A DNA stretch of 64,000 bases from Pseudomonas sp. SCA2728.1_7 (GCF_018138145.1 NZ_CP073104.1:1054001-1118000); one strand, 5' to 3'; positions 7,476-18,146 are shown, counted from the stretch's first letter. A program made the numbers and translations. The notes: generated by a model not told the origin, from the sequence alone.

Positions 7476-8543
7476 ATGAAAACGCTTTCGACCACCTTCA
7501 ACACCGAAAACGATCCACGCTGGGCCGCCGTGGTTGCGCGAGATCCACAGGCGGACGGGCAATTTGTCTACGCGGTGAAAACCACTGGCATCTACTGCCG
7601 CCCGAGCAGCCTCTCGCGCTTGCCGAAACCGCAGAACGTGGAGTTTTTCGATACCGCTGAGCAGGCCGAAGCTGCCGGCTATCGTCCGAGCAAACGAACC
7701 AGCAAGGATCAGAGTGATGTCGCCGCGCAGCATGCCGCGACCGTCGCCATTGCCTGCCGCCATATCGAATCCGCCGAGACGTTGCCGGCGCTCAACGAAC
7801 TGGCAAAAACCGCCGGCCTGAGTCCGTTTCATTTCCATCGCGTATTCAAAGCCGCGACAGGGTTGACGCCCAAGGGCTACGCAACGGCCCATCGCTCGCG
7901 CAAAGTCCGTGAGCGCCTGGCAGACGGTGGTTCGGTGACGGATGCGCTGTACGACGCGGGCTTCAATTCCAACAGCCGTTTCTATGAATCAGCGGATCAT
8001 TTGCTGGGCATGAAACCGGGCGACTATCGCGATGCCGGAAAGAACAACGACATCCGCTTCGCCGTTGGCCAATGCTCGCTCGGCGCGATTCTGGTGGCGC
8101 AAAGCGAGCGCGGGGTGTGCGCGATTCTGTTGGGTGACGATCCGCATCAACTGGTGTGCGATCTGCAGGATCAGTTTCGCCAAGCCAACCTGATCGGCGC
8201 CGATGCCGGGTTCGAGCAATTGATCGCCAAGGTTGTGGGATTTATTGAAGCCCCGGCGCTTGGTCTCGATCTGCCACTGGACGTTCGCGGCACGGCGTTT
8301 CAGGAGCGCGTGTGGCAGGCGCTGCGGGAAATTCCGGCGGGCCACACGGCCAGTTACGCCGAAATTGCCCAGCGCATCGGCGCACCGACGTCCATGCGCG
8401 CGGTGGCGCAGGCTTGCGGGGCCAACCGTCTGGCGGTGGCGATCCCGTGCCACCGCGTGGTGCGCAGCGATGGCAATCTTTCGGGCTACCGCTGGGGGGT
8501 TGAGCGCAAGCGTCAGTTGCTGGAACGCGAGACCCAGGCTTAA
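7476..8543 (+). CDS. ada: Ada: methylation-responsive regulator / O6-methylguanine-DNA methyltransferase
   Basis: A 355-residue protein with the three Ada parts: N-terminal methylphosphotriester domain (1-80, VYAVKTTGIYCRPS), AraC-type helix-turn-helix (90-180, LSPFHFHRVFKAATGLTPK) and C-terminal methyltransferase with the acceptor cysteine in IPCHRVVRSDG. In E. coli Ada the N-terminal zinc site uses four cysteines (38, 42, 69, 72). Here only Cys41 remains, and the other three positions are Ser45, Ser72 and Thr75. The C-terminal repair activity should be intact, while the zinc site is in doubt. The end overlaps the convergent acuI-like gene by 4 bp. Confidence 0.92.
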   Translation: MKTLSTTFNTENDPRWAAVVARDPQADGQFVYAVKTTGIYCRPSSLSRLPKPQNVEFFDTAEQAEAAGYRPSKRTSKDQSDVAAQHAATVAIACRHIESAETLPALNELAKTAGLSPFHFHRVFKAATGLTPKGYATAHRSRKVRERLADGGSVTDALYDAGFNSNSRFYESADHLLGMKPGDYRDAGKNNDIRFAVGQCSLGAILVAQSERGVCAILLGDDPHQLVCDLQDQFRQANLIGADAGFEQLIAKVVGFIEAPALGLDLPLDVRGTAFQERVWQALREIPAGHTASYAEIAQRIGAPTSMRAVAQACGANRLAVAIPCHRVVRSDGNLSGYRWGVERKRQLLERETQA

Positions 8544-9523
8544 CGATTGACGTCCACCACAACCCGTCCGCGAAGTTGCCCGGCGAGCAATTTTGGCGCT
8601 GCATCGATGGCCTCACTCAGGCCGATTTCATGGCTGATCAAGGCCAACAAGGAGAAATCCAGATCCCTGGCCAAACGATCCCACGCCTCCAGACGACGAG
8701 CCTTGGGCTGGGTCACGCTGTTGATGCCGGCCAGGGTCACGCCACGCAAAATGAACGGTGCCACCGAAGCCGGGAAATCCATGCCTTGCGCCAGACCACA
8801 AGCGGCGACGGTGCCTTCCGATCGAGTGCTCGCGCAGGCATTGGCCAAAGTATGACTACCGACCGAATCGATCACCGCTGCCCAGCGCTCCTTGGCCAGT
8901 GGCTTGCCGGGCGCTGACAAGGTCGCGCGGTCGATGATTTCACCGGCGCCCAACTGCTTCAGATACTCATGCTCGGAAACACGGCCGGTGGATGCGACGA
9001 CGCGATAGCCGAGCTTGCTCAGCAAAGCGATGGCGAAACTGCCAACGCCACCATTGGCCCCCGTGACCAACACTTCACCCTGATCCGGCGTCACGCCATT
9101 ACGCTCAAGCGCGAGAATGCACAGCATCGCCGTATACCCAGCCGTACCGATGGCCATGGCTTGCGCCGCGGTAAAGGCTTTGGGCAACGGAATCAGCCAA
9201 TCGCCATTGAGTCGCGCCTTCTGCGCCAGACCGCCCCAGTGATTTTCGCCGACACCCCAGCCATTGAGCACCACCTGATCACCTACCTTATAGTCGGGAT
9301 GCGAACTGGCTTCTACAGTGCCCGCCAGGTCGATCCCCGGCACCATCGGAAACTTGTGCACCACCGGACTGCTGCCGGTAATCGCCAGACCATCCTTGAA
9401 GTTCAGCGTGCTATACGCAACAGCGACGGTGACATCGCCTTTGGGCAATTGCTCTTCGTTGATCTGCTGCAGGTTGGCGCGATAACCGCTGTCGTCTTTG
9501 TCGATCACAATGGCGTTGAACAT
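8540..9523 (-). CDS. acuI: Acrylyl-CoA reductase / YhdH-type quinone oxidoreductase
   Basis: A 327-residue zinc-independent medium-chain reductase. Recognisable blocks are NFKDGLAITG near the start, PGIDLAGTVEAS, LNGWGVGENHWGG and the NADPH-binding VTGANGGVGSFAIALLSKLG. These are typical of AcuI/YhdH, which reduces acryloyl-CoA to propionyl-CoA using NADPH and removes a toxic electrophile. It is convergent with ada, and no operon partner is visible. The physiological substrate in this organism is inferred from family membership. Confidence 0.88.
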   Translation of the reverse strand: MFNAIVIDKDDSGYRANLQQINEEQLPKGDVTVAVAYSTLNFKDGLAITGSSPVVHKFPMVPGIDLAGTVEASSHPDYKVGDQVVLNGWGVGENHWGGLAQKARLNGDWLIPLPKAFTAAQAMAIGTAGYTAMLCILALERNGVTPDQGEVLVTGANGGVGSFAIALLSKLGYRVVASTGRVSEHEYLKQLGAGEIIDRATLSAPGKPLAKERWAAVIDSVGSHTLANACASTRSEGTVAACGLAQGMDFPASVAPFILRGVTLAGINSVTQPKARRLEAWDRLARDLDFSLLALISHEIGLSEAIDAAPKLLAGQLRGRVVVDVNR

Positions 9524-9877
9524 GACTGCCTCGCATGACTGTTTTCAGAATGTCGTGCCTTGGAATACCACATCGCAACACCCTGCCACATTCGACTTTG
9601 CGCCAATCGCCGAATCCACCGAGTATTTCCATGGCGGGCGACTATGCTTTTTTGACGGTCGTGGTTTCGCCGAAATTTTTAAAGAGTCCGCCATTGCCGC
9701 GACCACCGGCGTACCAGCAATTTTCATCACGCTTCTTAAGGCCGGAGAACGGCGGATTTCATCGACGCTGAAAAACTGCACGGGTTGTTCTGAATTTCGA
9801 ACTGGCCCCGAATCCGGTTTTGCTGCTAAAAACCGGCTATGCCCCCTGCCCGCTACACCGTTCGGAGAACTTCCCTC
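9524..9877. other. Intergenic region, no gene seen
   Basis: This 354-bp gap between divergently oriented acuI and the nitronate monooxygenase gene must hold both promoters. I see no convincing coding frame, hairpin or repeat. Confidence 0.5.
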
Positions 9878-10942
9878 ATGAGCCAATGGCCAGACACGCG
9901 CATTCTCGACCTGCTCGGCATTCAACTGCCGATCATCCAGGGCCCGATGGCCGGTGCGACGAATTCGTCCATGGTCATCGCCGTCTGCAACGCCGGCGGC
10001 CTGGGTTCGATGCCGGCAGCCATGCTGAGCATCGAGCAATTGCGCGAAGAGCTGAAAACCATTCGCCAACACACCGACAAGCCATTCAACGTCAACTTCT
10101 TCTGCCACCAGCCACCGGCAGTCGATGAGCAACGTGCGCGTGACTGGAAGAGTTTGCTGGAACCGTATTACCGCGAACTGGGCGTGGATTTCGCTGCACC
10201 GACACCCGTGTCCAACCGGGCACCGTTCGATGCGGCAGCCTGCGAGGTGCTGGAAGAATTTCGACCTGAAGTCGTGAGTTTCCACTTCGGCCTGCCAGAG
10301 AAATCACTGCTGGATCGGGTCAAGGCAACCGGGGCGAAAATCCTCTCCTCGGCTACCACTGTCGATGAAGCGATCTGGCTGGAACAGCATGGCTGCGACG
10401 CGATTATTGCCATGGGCTACGAGGCCGGCGGCCATCGCGGCATGTTTCTCAGTGATGACCTGAGCAGTCAGGTCGGCACGTTCGCCTTGGTGCCTCAGAT
10501 AGTCGATGCGGTTAAAGTGCCGGTGATTGCCGCCGGGGCTATTGCCGATGCACGCGGCGTGGCGGCGGCGCTTGTATTGGGCGCATCGGCGGTTCAGGTC
10601 GGCACGGCCTATCTGTTCACGCCGGAAGCCAAAGTCAGCGCCGCTCACCACAAAGCGTTGCGCACCGCCAAGGAAAGCGAAACCGCGGTCACCAATATTT
10701 TCACCGGGCGGCCGGCGCGGGGCATTCTCAACCGCGTCATGCGTGAGCTGGGACCGATGTCGCCGAAAGCACCGGCGTTTCCTTTGGCCGGTGGTGCGCT
10801 GATGCCGTTGCGAGCGATCAACGAGGCAGAGTTTGCCAACCTCTGGGCCGGTCAGGCATTCACCTTGGGCAAAGACATTGGTAGCGCTGAACTGACCCGG
10901 CAACTGGCTGAAGGTGCGCTGGCAAAACTTACTCGTCATTGA
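9878..10942 (+). CDS. Nitronate monooxygenase
   Basis: A 354-residue FMN-dependent TIM-barrel enzyme of the 2-nitropropane dioxygenase family, which oxidises alkyl nitronates such as propionate-3-nitronate. The start MSQWPDTRILDLLGIQLPII is typical, with QGPMAGATN, the FMN/phosphate loops GYEAGGHRGMF and AAGAIADARGVAAALVLGAS, and the C-terminal NIFTGRPARGI. The frame is open 39 bp further upstream, but the chosen ATG matches where homology begins. It probably acts as a cytoplasmic detoxifying enzyme and is monocistronic. Confidence 0.92.
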   Translation: MSQWPDTRILDLLGIQLPIIQGPMAGATNSSMVIAVCNAGGLGSMPAAMLSIEQLREELKTIRQHTDKPFNVNFFCHQPPAVDEQRARDWKSLLEPYYRELGVDFAAPTPVSNRAPFDAAACEVLEEFRPEVVSFHFGLPEKSLLDRVKATGAKILSSATTVDEAIWLEQHGCDAIIAMGYEAGGHRGMFLSDDLSSQVGTFALVPQIVDAVKVPVIAAGAIADARGVAAALVLGASAVQVGTAYLFTPEAKVSAAHHKALRTAKESETAVTNIFTGRPARGILNRVMRELGPMSPKAPAFPLAGGALMPLRAINEAEFANLWAGQAFTLGKDIGSAELTRQLAEGALAKLTRH

Positions 10943-10957
10943 AGCTGCCCATTGTGA

Positions 10958-11881
<924 letters not shown>

Positions 11882-11882
11882 A

Positions 11883-12563
11883 ATGTCGCTGACGAGTGCC
11901 GATTTCGCGGCGATCTGGCTGACCCTGAAACTGGCGTCCCTGACCACCGTGATCCTGCTGGTTATCGGCACTCCGATTGCCCTGTGGTTGTCGCGCACCC
12001 GCTCGTGGCTGCGCGGCCCGATCGGGGCGATCGTCGCCCTGCCCCTCGTGTTGCCACCGACCGTGATCGGTTTCTATCTGTTATTGATGATGGGGCCGCA
12101 CGGCTTTCTCGGCCAATTTACCCAATGGCTGGGCATGGGCACTTTGACCTTCAGCTTCACCGGCCTGGTGATCGGTTCGGTGATCTATTCCATGCCGTTC
12201 GTGGTGCAGCCGTTGCAGAACGCGTTCTCGGCGATCGGCACCCGCCCACTGGAAGTCGCCGCGACCTTGCGCGCCAATCCGTGGGACACTTTTTTCAGCG
12301 TGATTTTGCCGCTGGCGCGCCCCGGTTTTATCACGGCGGCGATCCTCGGCTTCGCGCATACCGTCGGTGAATTCGGCGTGGTGCTGATGATTGGCGGCAA
12401 CATTCCCGACAAGACCCGCGTGGTTTCCGTGCAAATCTACGACCACGTCGAAGCGCTGGAATACGCACAGGCTCACTGGCTGGCCGGGGCGATGCTGGTG
12501 TTCTCGTTTCTGGTGTTGCTGGCGTTGTACTCCAGCCGCAAGACCCGCGCAGGCTGGAGCTGA
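11883..12563 (+). CDS. modB: Molybdate ABC transporter permease
   Basis: A 226-residue inner-membrane permease with about five membrane helices. The EAA loop is visible around residues 125-150 ([26 protein letters not shown]), and [14 protein letters not shown] is a ModB hallmark. It pairs with ModC on the cytoplasmic face. Tight spacing to modA (1 bp) and modC (3 bp) indicates one transcript. Confidence 0.96.
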   Translation: MSLTSADFAAIWLTLKLASLTTVILLVIGTPIALWLSRTRSWLRGPIGAIVALPLVLPPTVIGFYLLLMMGPHGFLGQFTQWLGMGTLTFSFTGLVIGSVIYSMPFVVQPLQNAFSAIGTRPLEVAATLRANPWDTFFSVILPLARPGFITAAILGFAHTVGEFGVVLMIGGNIPDKTRVVSVQIYDHVEALEYAQAHWLAGAMLVFSFLVLLALYSSRKTRAGWS

Positions 12564-12566
12564 TCG

Positions 12567-13646
12567 ATGATTGATGTACGTCTGAAACGGGCCTATACGG
12601 GCTTCAGCCTCGATGTCGACCTGAACTTGCCCGGCCGTGGCGTTACTGCGCTTTATGGGCACTCCGGCTCGGGTAAAACGACCTGCCTGCGCTGTATCGC
12701 CGGGCTTGAACGCGCTGAACATGGCTTCATCCAGATCAACGACGAAGTCTGGCAGGACAGCGACAACGGCATTTTCGTCCCGCCACACAAACGCGCGCTC
12801 GGTTATGTGTTTCAGGAAGCCAGCCTGTTTCCGCACCTGTCGGTGCTGGCCAATCTGCAGTTCGGCCTCAAGCGCATTGCCAAGTCACAGCGTCGGGTCG
12901 ACATGGCCCAGGCCACCGAACTTCTGGGCATCGGCCATTTGCTCGAACGTCATCCGCAGCATTTGTCCGGTGGCGAACGCCAGCGCGTCGGCATCGCCCG
13001 CGCACTGCTGACCAGCCCGAAACTGCTGCTGATGGACGAACCCCTGGCGGCCCTCGACAGTCAGCGCAAAAGTGAAATCCTGCCATACCTGCAACGCCTG
13101 CATGACGAGTTGGATATTCCGCTGCTGTACGTCAGCCATGCGCAGGACGAAGTCGCGCGGCTGGCTGACCATCTGGTGTTACTCAGCGAAGGTAAAGCGC
13201 TGGCCAGCGGCCCGATCGGTGAAACCCTCGCGCGTCTCGATCTGCCAATGGCGATGGGCGATGACGCCGGTGTGATCATTGAAGGCCAGGTCAGCGCTTA
13301 CGATGCGCAATATCAGTTGCTGAGCCTGCAATTACCAGCTACCGAGATGAGCATTCGCGTCACACATGCACCGATGAAGATCGGCCAGACACTGCGTTGC
13401 AAAGTACACGCCCGGGATATCAGCCTGACACTGCAGAACAGCGAGTTCAGCAGCATTCTCAATCGACTGCCGGTCACGGTGGTCAGCGAGCAGTCGGCAG
13501 ACAACGCCGCCCACGTGCTGATTCGTCTCGATGCTGGCGGCACCCCGTTAGTCGCGCGCATCACCCGCTATTCCAGAGATCAATTGGCCGTGCACCCGGG
13601 CCAGTTATTGTGGGCGCAGATCAAAGCGGTCGCGGTCCTCGCCTAA
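12567..13646 (+). CDS. modC: Molybdate ABC transporter ATP-binding protein
   Basis: A 359-residue ATPase. Walker [10 protein letters not shown], signature [16 protein letters not shown], Walker [13 protein letters not shown] and switch [11 protein letters not shown] are all intact. Residues about 230-359 form the C-terminal MOP/TOBE domain that senses molybdate ([20 protein letters not shown] region). The length and second domain are normal for ModC. It is the last gene of the operon. Confidence 0.96.
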   Translation: MIDVRLKRAYTGFSLDVDLNLPGRGVTALYGHSGSGKTTCLRCIAGLERAEHGFIQINDEVWQDSDNGIFVPPHKRALGYVFQEASLFPHLSVLANLQFGLKRIAKSQRRVDMAQATELLGIGHLLERHPQHLSGGERQRVGIARALLTSPKLLLMDEPLAALDSQRKSEILPYLQRLHDELDIPLLYVSHAQDEVARLADHLVLLSEGKALASGPIGETLARLDLPMAMGDDAGVIIEGQVSAYDAQYQLLSLQLPATEMSIRVTHAPMKIGQTLRCKVHARDISLTLQNSEFSSILNRLPVTVVSEQSADNAAHVLIRLDAGGTPLVARITRYSRDQLAVHPGQLLWAQIKAVAVLA

Positions 13647-13718
13647 ATCATTCGGCACCACGGCAGCGGTGTGCGGTCAATGGTTTTACAGACCGTCGCG
13701 CCACCGAAGGAAACCGCC

Positions 13719-14756
13719 ATGCCCGATACCGAGCTGATTGCCGAACTGCCATCCGACCTGCATTACGTCGATGACACCCAGCCCGGTATCACCCGCAAAA
13801 AACTGCGCGGCAAGTTCAGCTATTTCGAACCTTCAGGCCAACGCATCAACGATCCGGACGAAATCAAACGCATCAATGCCCTCGCGGTGCCGCCAGCCTA
13901 TACCGACGTGTGGATCTGCCCCGACCCGCGCGGTCATCTGCAAGCCACCGGCCGTGATGCCCGTGGCCGCAAGCAATATCGTTATCACGCGCGCTGGCGC
14001 GAAGTGCGCGATGCCGACAAGTATTCGCGACTGCGCGAGTTCGGTCTGACCTTGCCGAAACTGCGCAAGCAACTGGAAGCGTTGTTGGCGGCGCCCGGCT
14101 TCAGTCGCGACAAGGTCATGGCCACGGTGATCACCCTGCTCGACGCCACGCTGATTCGGGTCGGCAACACACAATACGCCCGAGATAACCGCTCCTATGG
14201 CCTGACCACCCTGCGCAGCCGACATGTCGAGGTCAACGGCAGCGCGATCCTGTTTCAGTTCCGCGGCAAGAGCGGCATCGAACACCAGATCACCGTCAAG
14301 GATCGACGCCTGGCGCGCATTATCAAGCGTTGTCTGGAAATTCCCGGGCAGAACCTCTTCCAGTATCTGGATGAAAACGGCGAGCGACACACCGTCAGTT
14401 CTTCCGACGTCAACGCCTACCTGCAAACCCTGACCGGCGCCGATTTCACCGCCAAGGATTACCGCACCTGGGCCGGTAGCGCTTTGGCTCTGGCGGTGTT
14501 GCGCGAGTTGCAATGGGAGTCCGAAACCGAGGCCAAACGGCATGTGGTGGAGATGGTCAAAGGCGTCGCCAAGCAGTTGGGCAACACCCCGGCGGTCTGC
14601 CGAAAATGCTACATCCACCCCGCCGTAGTGGAAAAATTCATGCTCGGCGCCCTCGCTGAACTGCCACGTCCGCGCGTGCGCAAGGGCTTGCGTGCCGAGG
14701 AAGTGGCGTTGGCGATGTTTCTTGAGCGAATGAGCGAAATGACCGACGTGCCTTGA
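13719..14756 (+). CDS. DNA topoisomerase IB (poxvirus-type)
   Basis: A 345-residue type IB topoisomerase that relaxes supercoils through a 3'-phosphotyrosyl link. Visible catalytic features are GRKQYRYHARWREVRDADKY (Arg-Lys active-site region), LIRVGNTQYARDNRSYGLTTL, FRGKSGIEHQITV, and the C-terminal CYIHPAVVEKF containing the likely nucleophilic tyrosine. AAGGAA about 8 bp upstream supports this ATG over one 48 bp earlier. Bacterial TopIB is accessory and scattered in distribution. The gene stands alone after modC. Confidence 0.93.
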   Translation: MPDTELIAELPSDLHYVDDTQPGITRKKLRGKFSYFEPSGQRINDPDEIKRINALAVPPAYTDVWICPDPRGHLQATGRDARGRKQYRYHARWREVRDADKYSRLREFGLTLPKLRKQLEALLAAPGFSRDKVMATVITLLDATLIRVGNTQYARDNRSYGLTTLRSRHVEVNGSAILFQFRGKSGIEHQITVKDRRLARIIKRCLEIPGQNLFQYLDENGERHTVSSSDVNAYLQTLTGADFTAKDYRTWAGSALALAVLRELQWESETEAKRHVVEMVKGVAKQLGNTPAVCRKCYIHPAVVEKFMLGALAELPRPRVRKGLRAEEVALAMFLERMSEMTDVP

Positions 14757-14900
14757 TCCGCTGCACAGCGTCGTCTAGGCTAGCCACCTTCTCACCCTCC
14801 GGACGACTGCAGAAGTGAACAATCCAGCCTTCTAAAAATGTAATCGCGACACGCCGCTTCAGGCGCTTGTCAGTTTTCACGACATTTTTTCGAGGTGCCG

Positions 14901-16538
14901 ATGACTCACGTCTCGCGTACACCCGCGCTCGTATCCCTGAATCAACTGGGTTTTCAGTTTGCCAACGGCGCAACACTGTTCGAAGCCCTGAACCTCAATT
15001 TTGATGGTCAACCGACCGCTATCGTCGGGCATAATGGTGTTGGCAAAAGTGTGCTCGCACGCTTGATCGCCGGGCATTTGCAGCCCACTTCCGGCAGCGT
15101 GGCACGCTCAGCTTCCGCGCATTACGTCGCGCAAACTTTCGTCACCACATCTGGGCAAACCGTAGCCGAGGCGACAGGAACGGCCACAGTTTTCAGCGCG
15201 CTGGAACGACTGAAACTCGGCTGTGCCATAACCGACGATTTCGACCTCATCGGCGAACGCTGGGATCTGGCGGAGCGCTTGCGGCAGATGCTTGATGAGG
15301 CCGGGCTAACCGATATCACCACTTCGGATCTCAGCGAAAATCTCAGCGGTGGTCAGCAGGCCAGAATTGCCTTGATCGGCGCACTGTTGAGTCAGGCGCA
15401 ATTGCTGGTACTCGACGAGCCGAGCAACCACCTCGACAACGCCGGTCGGCAATGGCTGAGGAGCGCGCTGGAACGCTGGCGTGGCGGACTGATCATCGTC
15501 AGTCACGATCGCCAATTACTCGAGCAGATGCAGCGAATCGTCGAACTTTCACCTACGGGGGCAAGCGTTTTCAGCGGAAGATTTTCGGAGTTTGCCGAGC
15601 AGCGCCGAATACATCGACAGGCAGCACAGGCGCAACTCGATCAGGCTCGCACCGAGCGTCAGCGCGAACGCACACGGTTACAACGCGAGCACGACACCAT
15701 CCAGCGCCACGCGGCGGGCAGCCGGCGCAATGCGCAAACCGCCAACGTCACGGGCTTCGAGCGGGCGGCGATGAAAGCGGCCGCGCGGGAAATCATGGGA
15801 CACGTAAAGGTCGGCCATCAGGCACGCAAATCCGATCTGGATGAACGCGTCCGTGAGGCGTACGCAAACGTCCAGCCGGACGACGGCGTGCTGATCAATC
15901 TACCGGGCAGTGCGGTTCCGAGTTACCGCCGTGTGTGCACGCTGATCGACGCCTGTTTGCCTTGGTTGTCAGCGGATGCGCCCAGCTCTCGGCTTGACCT
16001 CGCCATTCAAGGGCCGATGCGCATCGCTGTCAGCGGCCCCAACGGTTGTGGTAAATCGACGCTGTTGAAACTGCTGGCCGGCGAGTGGGCGCCTGTGGGT
16101 GGCGAGTGCATCACGCATGTGCCTTTCGCCTTTCTCGATCAACAGTTGAAACTGCTGGATCCCGGTACATCGATTGTCGATCAATTGCTGGCACAGCAAA
16201 CGCCCCTGAGCGAAGGCACGTTGCGCAGCTACCTCGCGCAACTGCAACTGGATGCGCAGCGTGTAACCCGGCCGTGCGCCTCACTCAGTGGCGGCGAACG
16301 CTTGAAGGCAGCCCTCGCGTTGGCGTTGTGGCGCCAGACGCCCGCGCAATTACTGCTGCTGGATGAACCGACCAATCATCTGGACCTGGCGTCGGTGGAA
16401 GCTTTCGAACAAGCCCTGCAGAACTTTCCCGGTGCGATTGTCGCGGTTTCCCACGATCAAGAGTTTCTTCATGCATTAAACCCGAGCCATCATTTGACCT
16501 GGCACCCTGAAGGCTGGCGATGGCAACCGACGAGCTGA
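14901..16538 (+). CDS. ABC-F family ATPase
   Basis: A 545-residue protein with two ABC ATPase domains and no membrane segment. Domain 1 has GHNGVGKS, LSGGQQARIAL and LVLDEPSNHLD; domain 2 has GPNGCGKST, LSGGERLKAAL and LLLDEPTNHLD. The basic, coiled linker between them (about 230-310, RTERQRERTRLQREHDTIQR) is the P-site tRNA interaction motif of ABC-F proteins, which act on ribosomes. The two-residue-earlier GTG at 14895 is possible, but GAGG precedes the ATG at 14901. It could be a housekeeping or an antibiotic-protection factor; sequence alone does not decide. Confidence 0.9.
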   Translation: MTHVSRTPALVSLNQLGFQFANGATLFEALNLNFDGQPTAIVGHNGVGKSVLARLIAGHLQPTSGSVARSASAHYVAQTFVTTSGQTVAEATGTATVFSALERLKLGCAITDDFDLIGERWDLAERLRQMLDEAGLTDITTSDLSENLSGGQQARIALIGALLSQAQLLVLDEPSNHLDNAGRQWLRSALERWRGGLIIVSHDRQLLEQMQRIVELSPTGASVFSGRFSEFAEQRRIHRQAAQAQLDQARTERQRERTRLQREHDTIQRHAAGSRRNAQTANVTGFERAAMKAAAREIMGHVKVGHQARKSDLDERVREAYANVQPDDGVLINLPGSAVPSYRRVCTLIDACLPWLSADAPSSRLDLAIQGPMRIAVSGPNGCGKSTLLKLLAGEWAPVGGECITHVPFAFLDQQLKLLDPGTSIVDQLLAQQTPLSEGTLRSYLAQLQLDAQRVTRPCASLSGGERLKAALALALWRQTPAQLLLLDEPTNHLDLASVEAFEQALQNFPGAIVAVSHDQEFLHALNPSHHLTWHPEGWRWQPTS

Positions 16539-16609
16539 GCTGTGTATTTTTTGCACGATTGCCGAGGGCTTCTATAGTTGATCTGACACGAATCAGCTGC
16601 GGTGACGCC

Positions 16610-16840
16610 ATGGAAGACATTTTCGTCGTGAAGCGTTGCAACAAGATCATTATTTACGGTCGACGCGCCGGTGACAGCCAGCATGATCCCGCCAAAGCGC
16701 AGAGCTGGTTTCGCATCTGCGACACGCGTACTGACGGTTTCATCGGCGATGGCTACGACGCGGAAGAGGACGCACGACGTGAATGCAAACGCCTCAACGC
16801 AGCCAGTTCCCCATCACCGGCCCGCCAGTCTTCAATCTGA
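16610..16840 (+). CDS. Small hypothetical protein
   Basis: A 76-residue protein starting MEDIFVVKRCNKIIIYGRRA. No signal peptide is present. A basic amphipathic start is followed by a charged helix (DAEEDARRECKRLNAA). The frame is open upstream to 16520, but that part overlaps the end of the ABC-F gene and looks non-coding. The RBS is weak (GGTGAC). The family is not recognised. Confidence 0.55.
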   Translation: MEDIFVVKRCNKIIIYGRRAGDSQHDPAKAQSWFRICDTRTDGFIGDGYDAEEDARRECKRLNAASSPSPARQSSI

Positions 16841-16958
16841 TGCCGATCGGAAGCGGGTCTATACTGAAACCAGCTGAAGGAGCAGCACCCCACGGCATAA
16901 GGCTCGCAACACGCGGGCTTTTTGCTGCAGCTCAGGTTTCATAGAACGGAGGTGTTCC

Positions 16959-17189
16959 ATGTCCGAAAAAGAGTCCATCACCACCCTCCTCACCCTGCTC
17001 GACGCTCGGCAAGCCCGCCTCGCGGCTGCCTGCAAAGAGATCGCCGACTGGGTCGACCACCAAGGCGGACACCCTACCGCCCTGCGCATCCGTGACCGGC
17101 TGAACGACATCGAGAAGGATGCTCCGCTGATTCGCAATACGCTGTCGGCGCTCAAGCCTGTCGATCGGCCACTGCCACGGTTCAGATGA
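16959..17189 (+). CDS. Small helical hypothetical protein
   Basis: A 76-residue mostly helical protein (MSEKESITTLLTLLDARQAR...RDRLNDIEKDAPLIRNTLSAL). A strong GGAGGTG lies 5 bp before the ATG, so translation is likely. It resembles small cytosolic coiled proteins of unknown function. A perfect hairpin GCGGTGAC-N6-GTCACCGC lies 39 bp after the stop (17228-17249) but has no T run. Confidence 0.6.
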   Translation: MSEKESITTLLTLLDARQARLAAACKEIADWVDHQGGHPTALRIRDRLNDIEKDAPLIRNTLSALKPVDRPLPRFR

Positions 17190-17358
17190 CAGCGACCTCG
17201 CCAAGGTCTCAGGAATTCGCCTCAGAAGCGGTGACACACAGGTCACCGCGCATTTGCCTGTCCGAGATGTTTATTTTCTTCCCGGGATTGCGCTTTTTCA
17301 CATAACGATCACATCTACGCGTCTACAGTGAAATCACTCCTTTGCAAAACACCCCTCT

Positions 17359-17386
17359 CACCCGCCCGCATGCGGGTGTTTTTTTG
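17359..17386 (+). terminator. Probable rho-independent terminator
   Basis: Stem ACCCGC/GCGGGT around CCGCAT, extended by flanking CAC/GTG, followed by seven T. It lies 170 bp behind the 76-residue gene and before the next gene. Confidence 0.7.
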
Positions 17387-17458
17387 CCTGCGCCCCATCG
17401 CCGAACGGCACAGTACGTGAGTTGTCAAAAGCAATACACGTCGCAAAGGAGACAGTTC

Positions 17459-17743
17459 ATGGTTATCCATTTCAACGTTGACGGGCATCTGGCCTGTGGT
17501 CACAAAGGCAAACAACTGTCGGCAAGCCGAGAACTCAATCGTGTGAAATGCCGCAGCTGCCGCAATACCGATGCCTACAAGCAGGCACGAAAAGATCAGC
17601 GCAATGCCGCCCGCAGAATGGCCCGCCAGACCAAAGCCACGCACAGCGAAGCAAACTGGCGCGCAGAATGGATCGAACGGCTGACAGCAATGGCCGGACT
17701 TCAGCGCTTGCCTCGGGGCTTTAGCGGGCAGACGTTCGTTTAG
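17459..17743 (+). CDS. Small protein with a zinc-ribbon-like Cys/His pattern
   Basis: A 94-residue basic protein starting MVIHFNVDGHLACGHKGKQL. CGH followed about 21 residues later by CRSC could bind zinc (C-x-H...C-x2-C). The rest is Arg/Lys/Ala-rich (ARKDQRNAARRMARQTKATH), suggesting nucleic-acid contact. AAAGGAG lies 6 bp before the ATG, which selects this start within a longer frame. No family is recognised; a phage or plasmid origin is possible but unproven. Confidence 0.6.
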   Translation: MVIHFNVDGHLACGHKGKQLSASRELNRVKCRSCRNTDAYKQARKDQRNAARRMARQTKATHSEANWRAEWIERLTAMAGLQRLPRGFSGQTFV

Positions 17744-17762
17744 CCCCTCATAAAAAAGGCAC

Positions 17763-17800
17763 AAAAAAAGGCCTGCATGAGAATACTCATGCAGGCCTTT
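17763..17800 (-). terminator. Terminator of tRNA-Leu
   Basis: Perfect 15-bp stem (17767-17781 with 17786-17800) and a 4-nt loop. On the minus strand it is followed by seven T, 8 bp behind the tRNA-Leu 3' end. Confidence 0.85.
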
Positions 17801-17808
17801 GATATTCA

Positions 17809-17895
17809 TGGTGCCCGAAGCCGGAATCGAACCGGCACGCCCTTACGAGCGGGGGATTTTAAGTCCCATGCGTCTACCAGTTTCGCCATTCGGGC
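17809..17895 (-). tRNA. tRNA-Leu (anticodon TAA)
   Basis: Read on the minus strand it begins GCCCGAATGGCGAAACTGG, with anticodon loop CTTAAAA (TAA), a variable arm CGCTCGTAAGGGCG typical of class II leucine tRNA, T-arm GGTTCGATTCC and an encoded CCA. It is 87 nt including CCA. All stems pair. Confidence 0.97.
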
Positions 17896-18090
17896 GGTAG
17901 CGCGGTGTTGCTTTCTGCGGCAAAGTCGCGATCCTGACAGGATCAACCTTGAACAGCAGTGCGGGAAATATATACATCACTTCCCGGTGAAGCAAGCTTG
18001 CAGTGGGCGTTTTTCAAATCTGAATCCTGCGAACACTGCAAATAAAAAGTGCTTTAAATCATGGTTCTACGGAGCTTGCTTGAAGTAACA

Positions 18091-18146
18091 GCCAAGGTCG
18101 GAAACCAAGGCGGCGAAGGTGGATTGCAAACCACCTATAAAGCTAC
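18091..18146 (-). pseudogene. Decayed tRNA-Cys copy
   Basis: The block from 18091 to 18134 aligns with the intact tRNA-Cys gene (20086-20129, same strand) at 37 of about 46 columns with two small indels. It keeps the T-arm side GGTCGGAA, the anticodon arm GGTGGATT-GCAA and the following CCAC. Weaker similarity (ATAA, then GCTAC) continues to 18146 with a gap of several bases. It cannot fold into a working tRNA. It probably marks an integration or duplication scar. Confidence 0.7.

Noticed and set aside
17228..17249. GCGGTGAC/GTCACCGC hairpin as a terminator
   Set aside because: The stem is perfect but no T tract follows; the hairpin at 17359 fits better.
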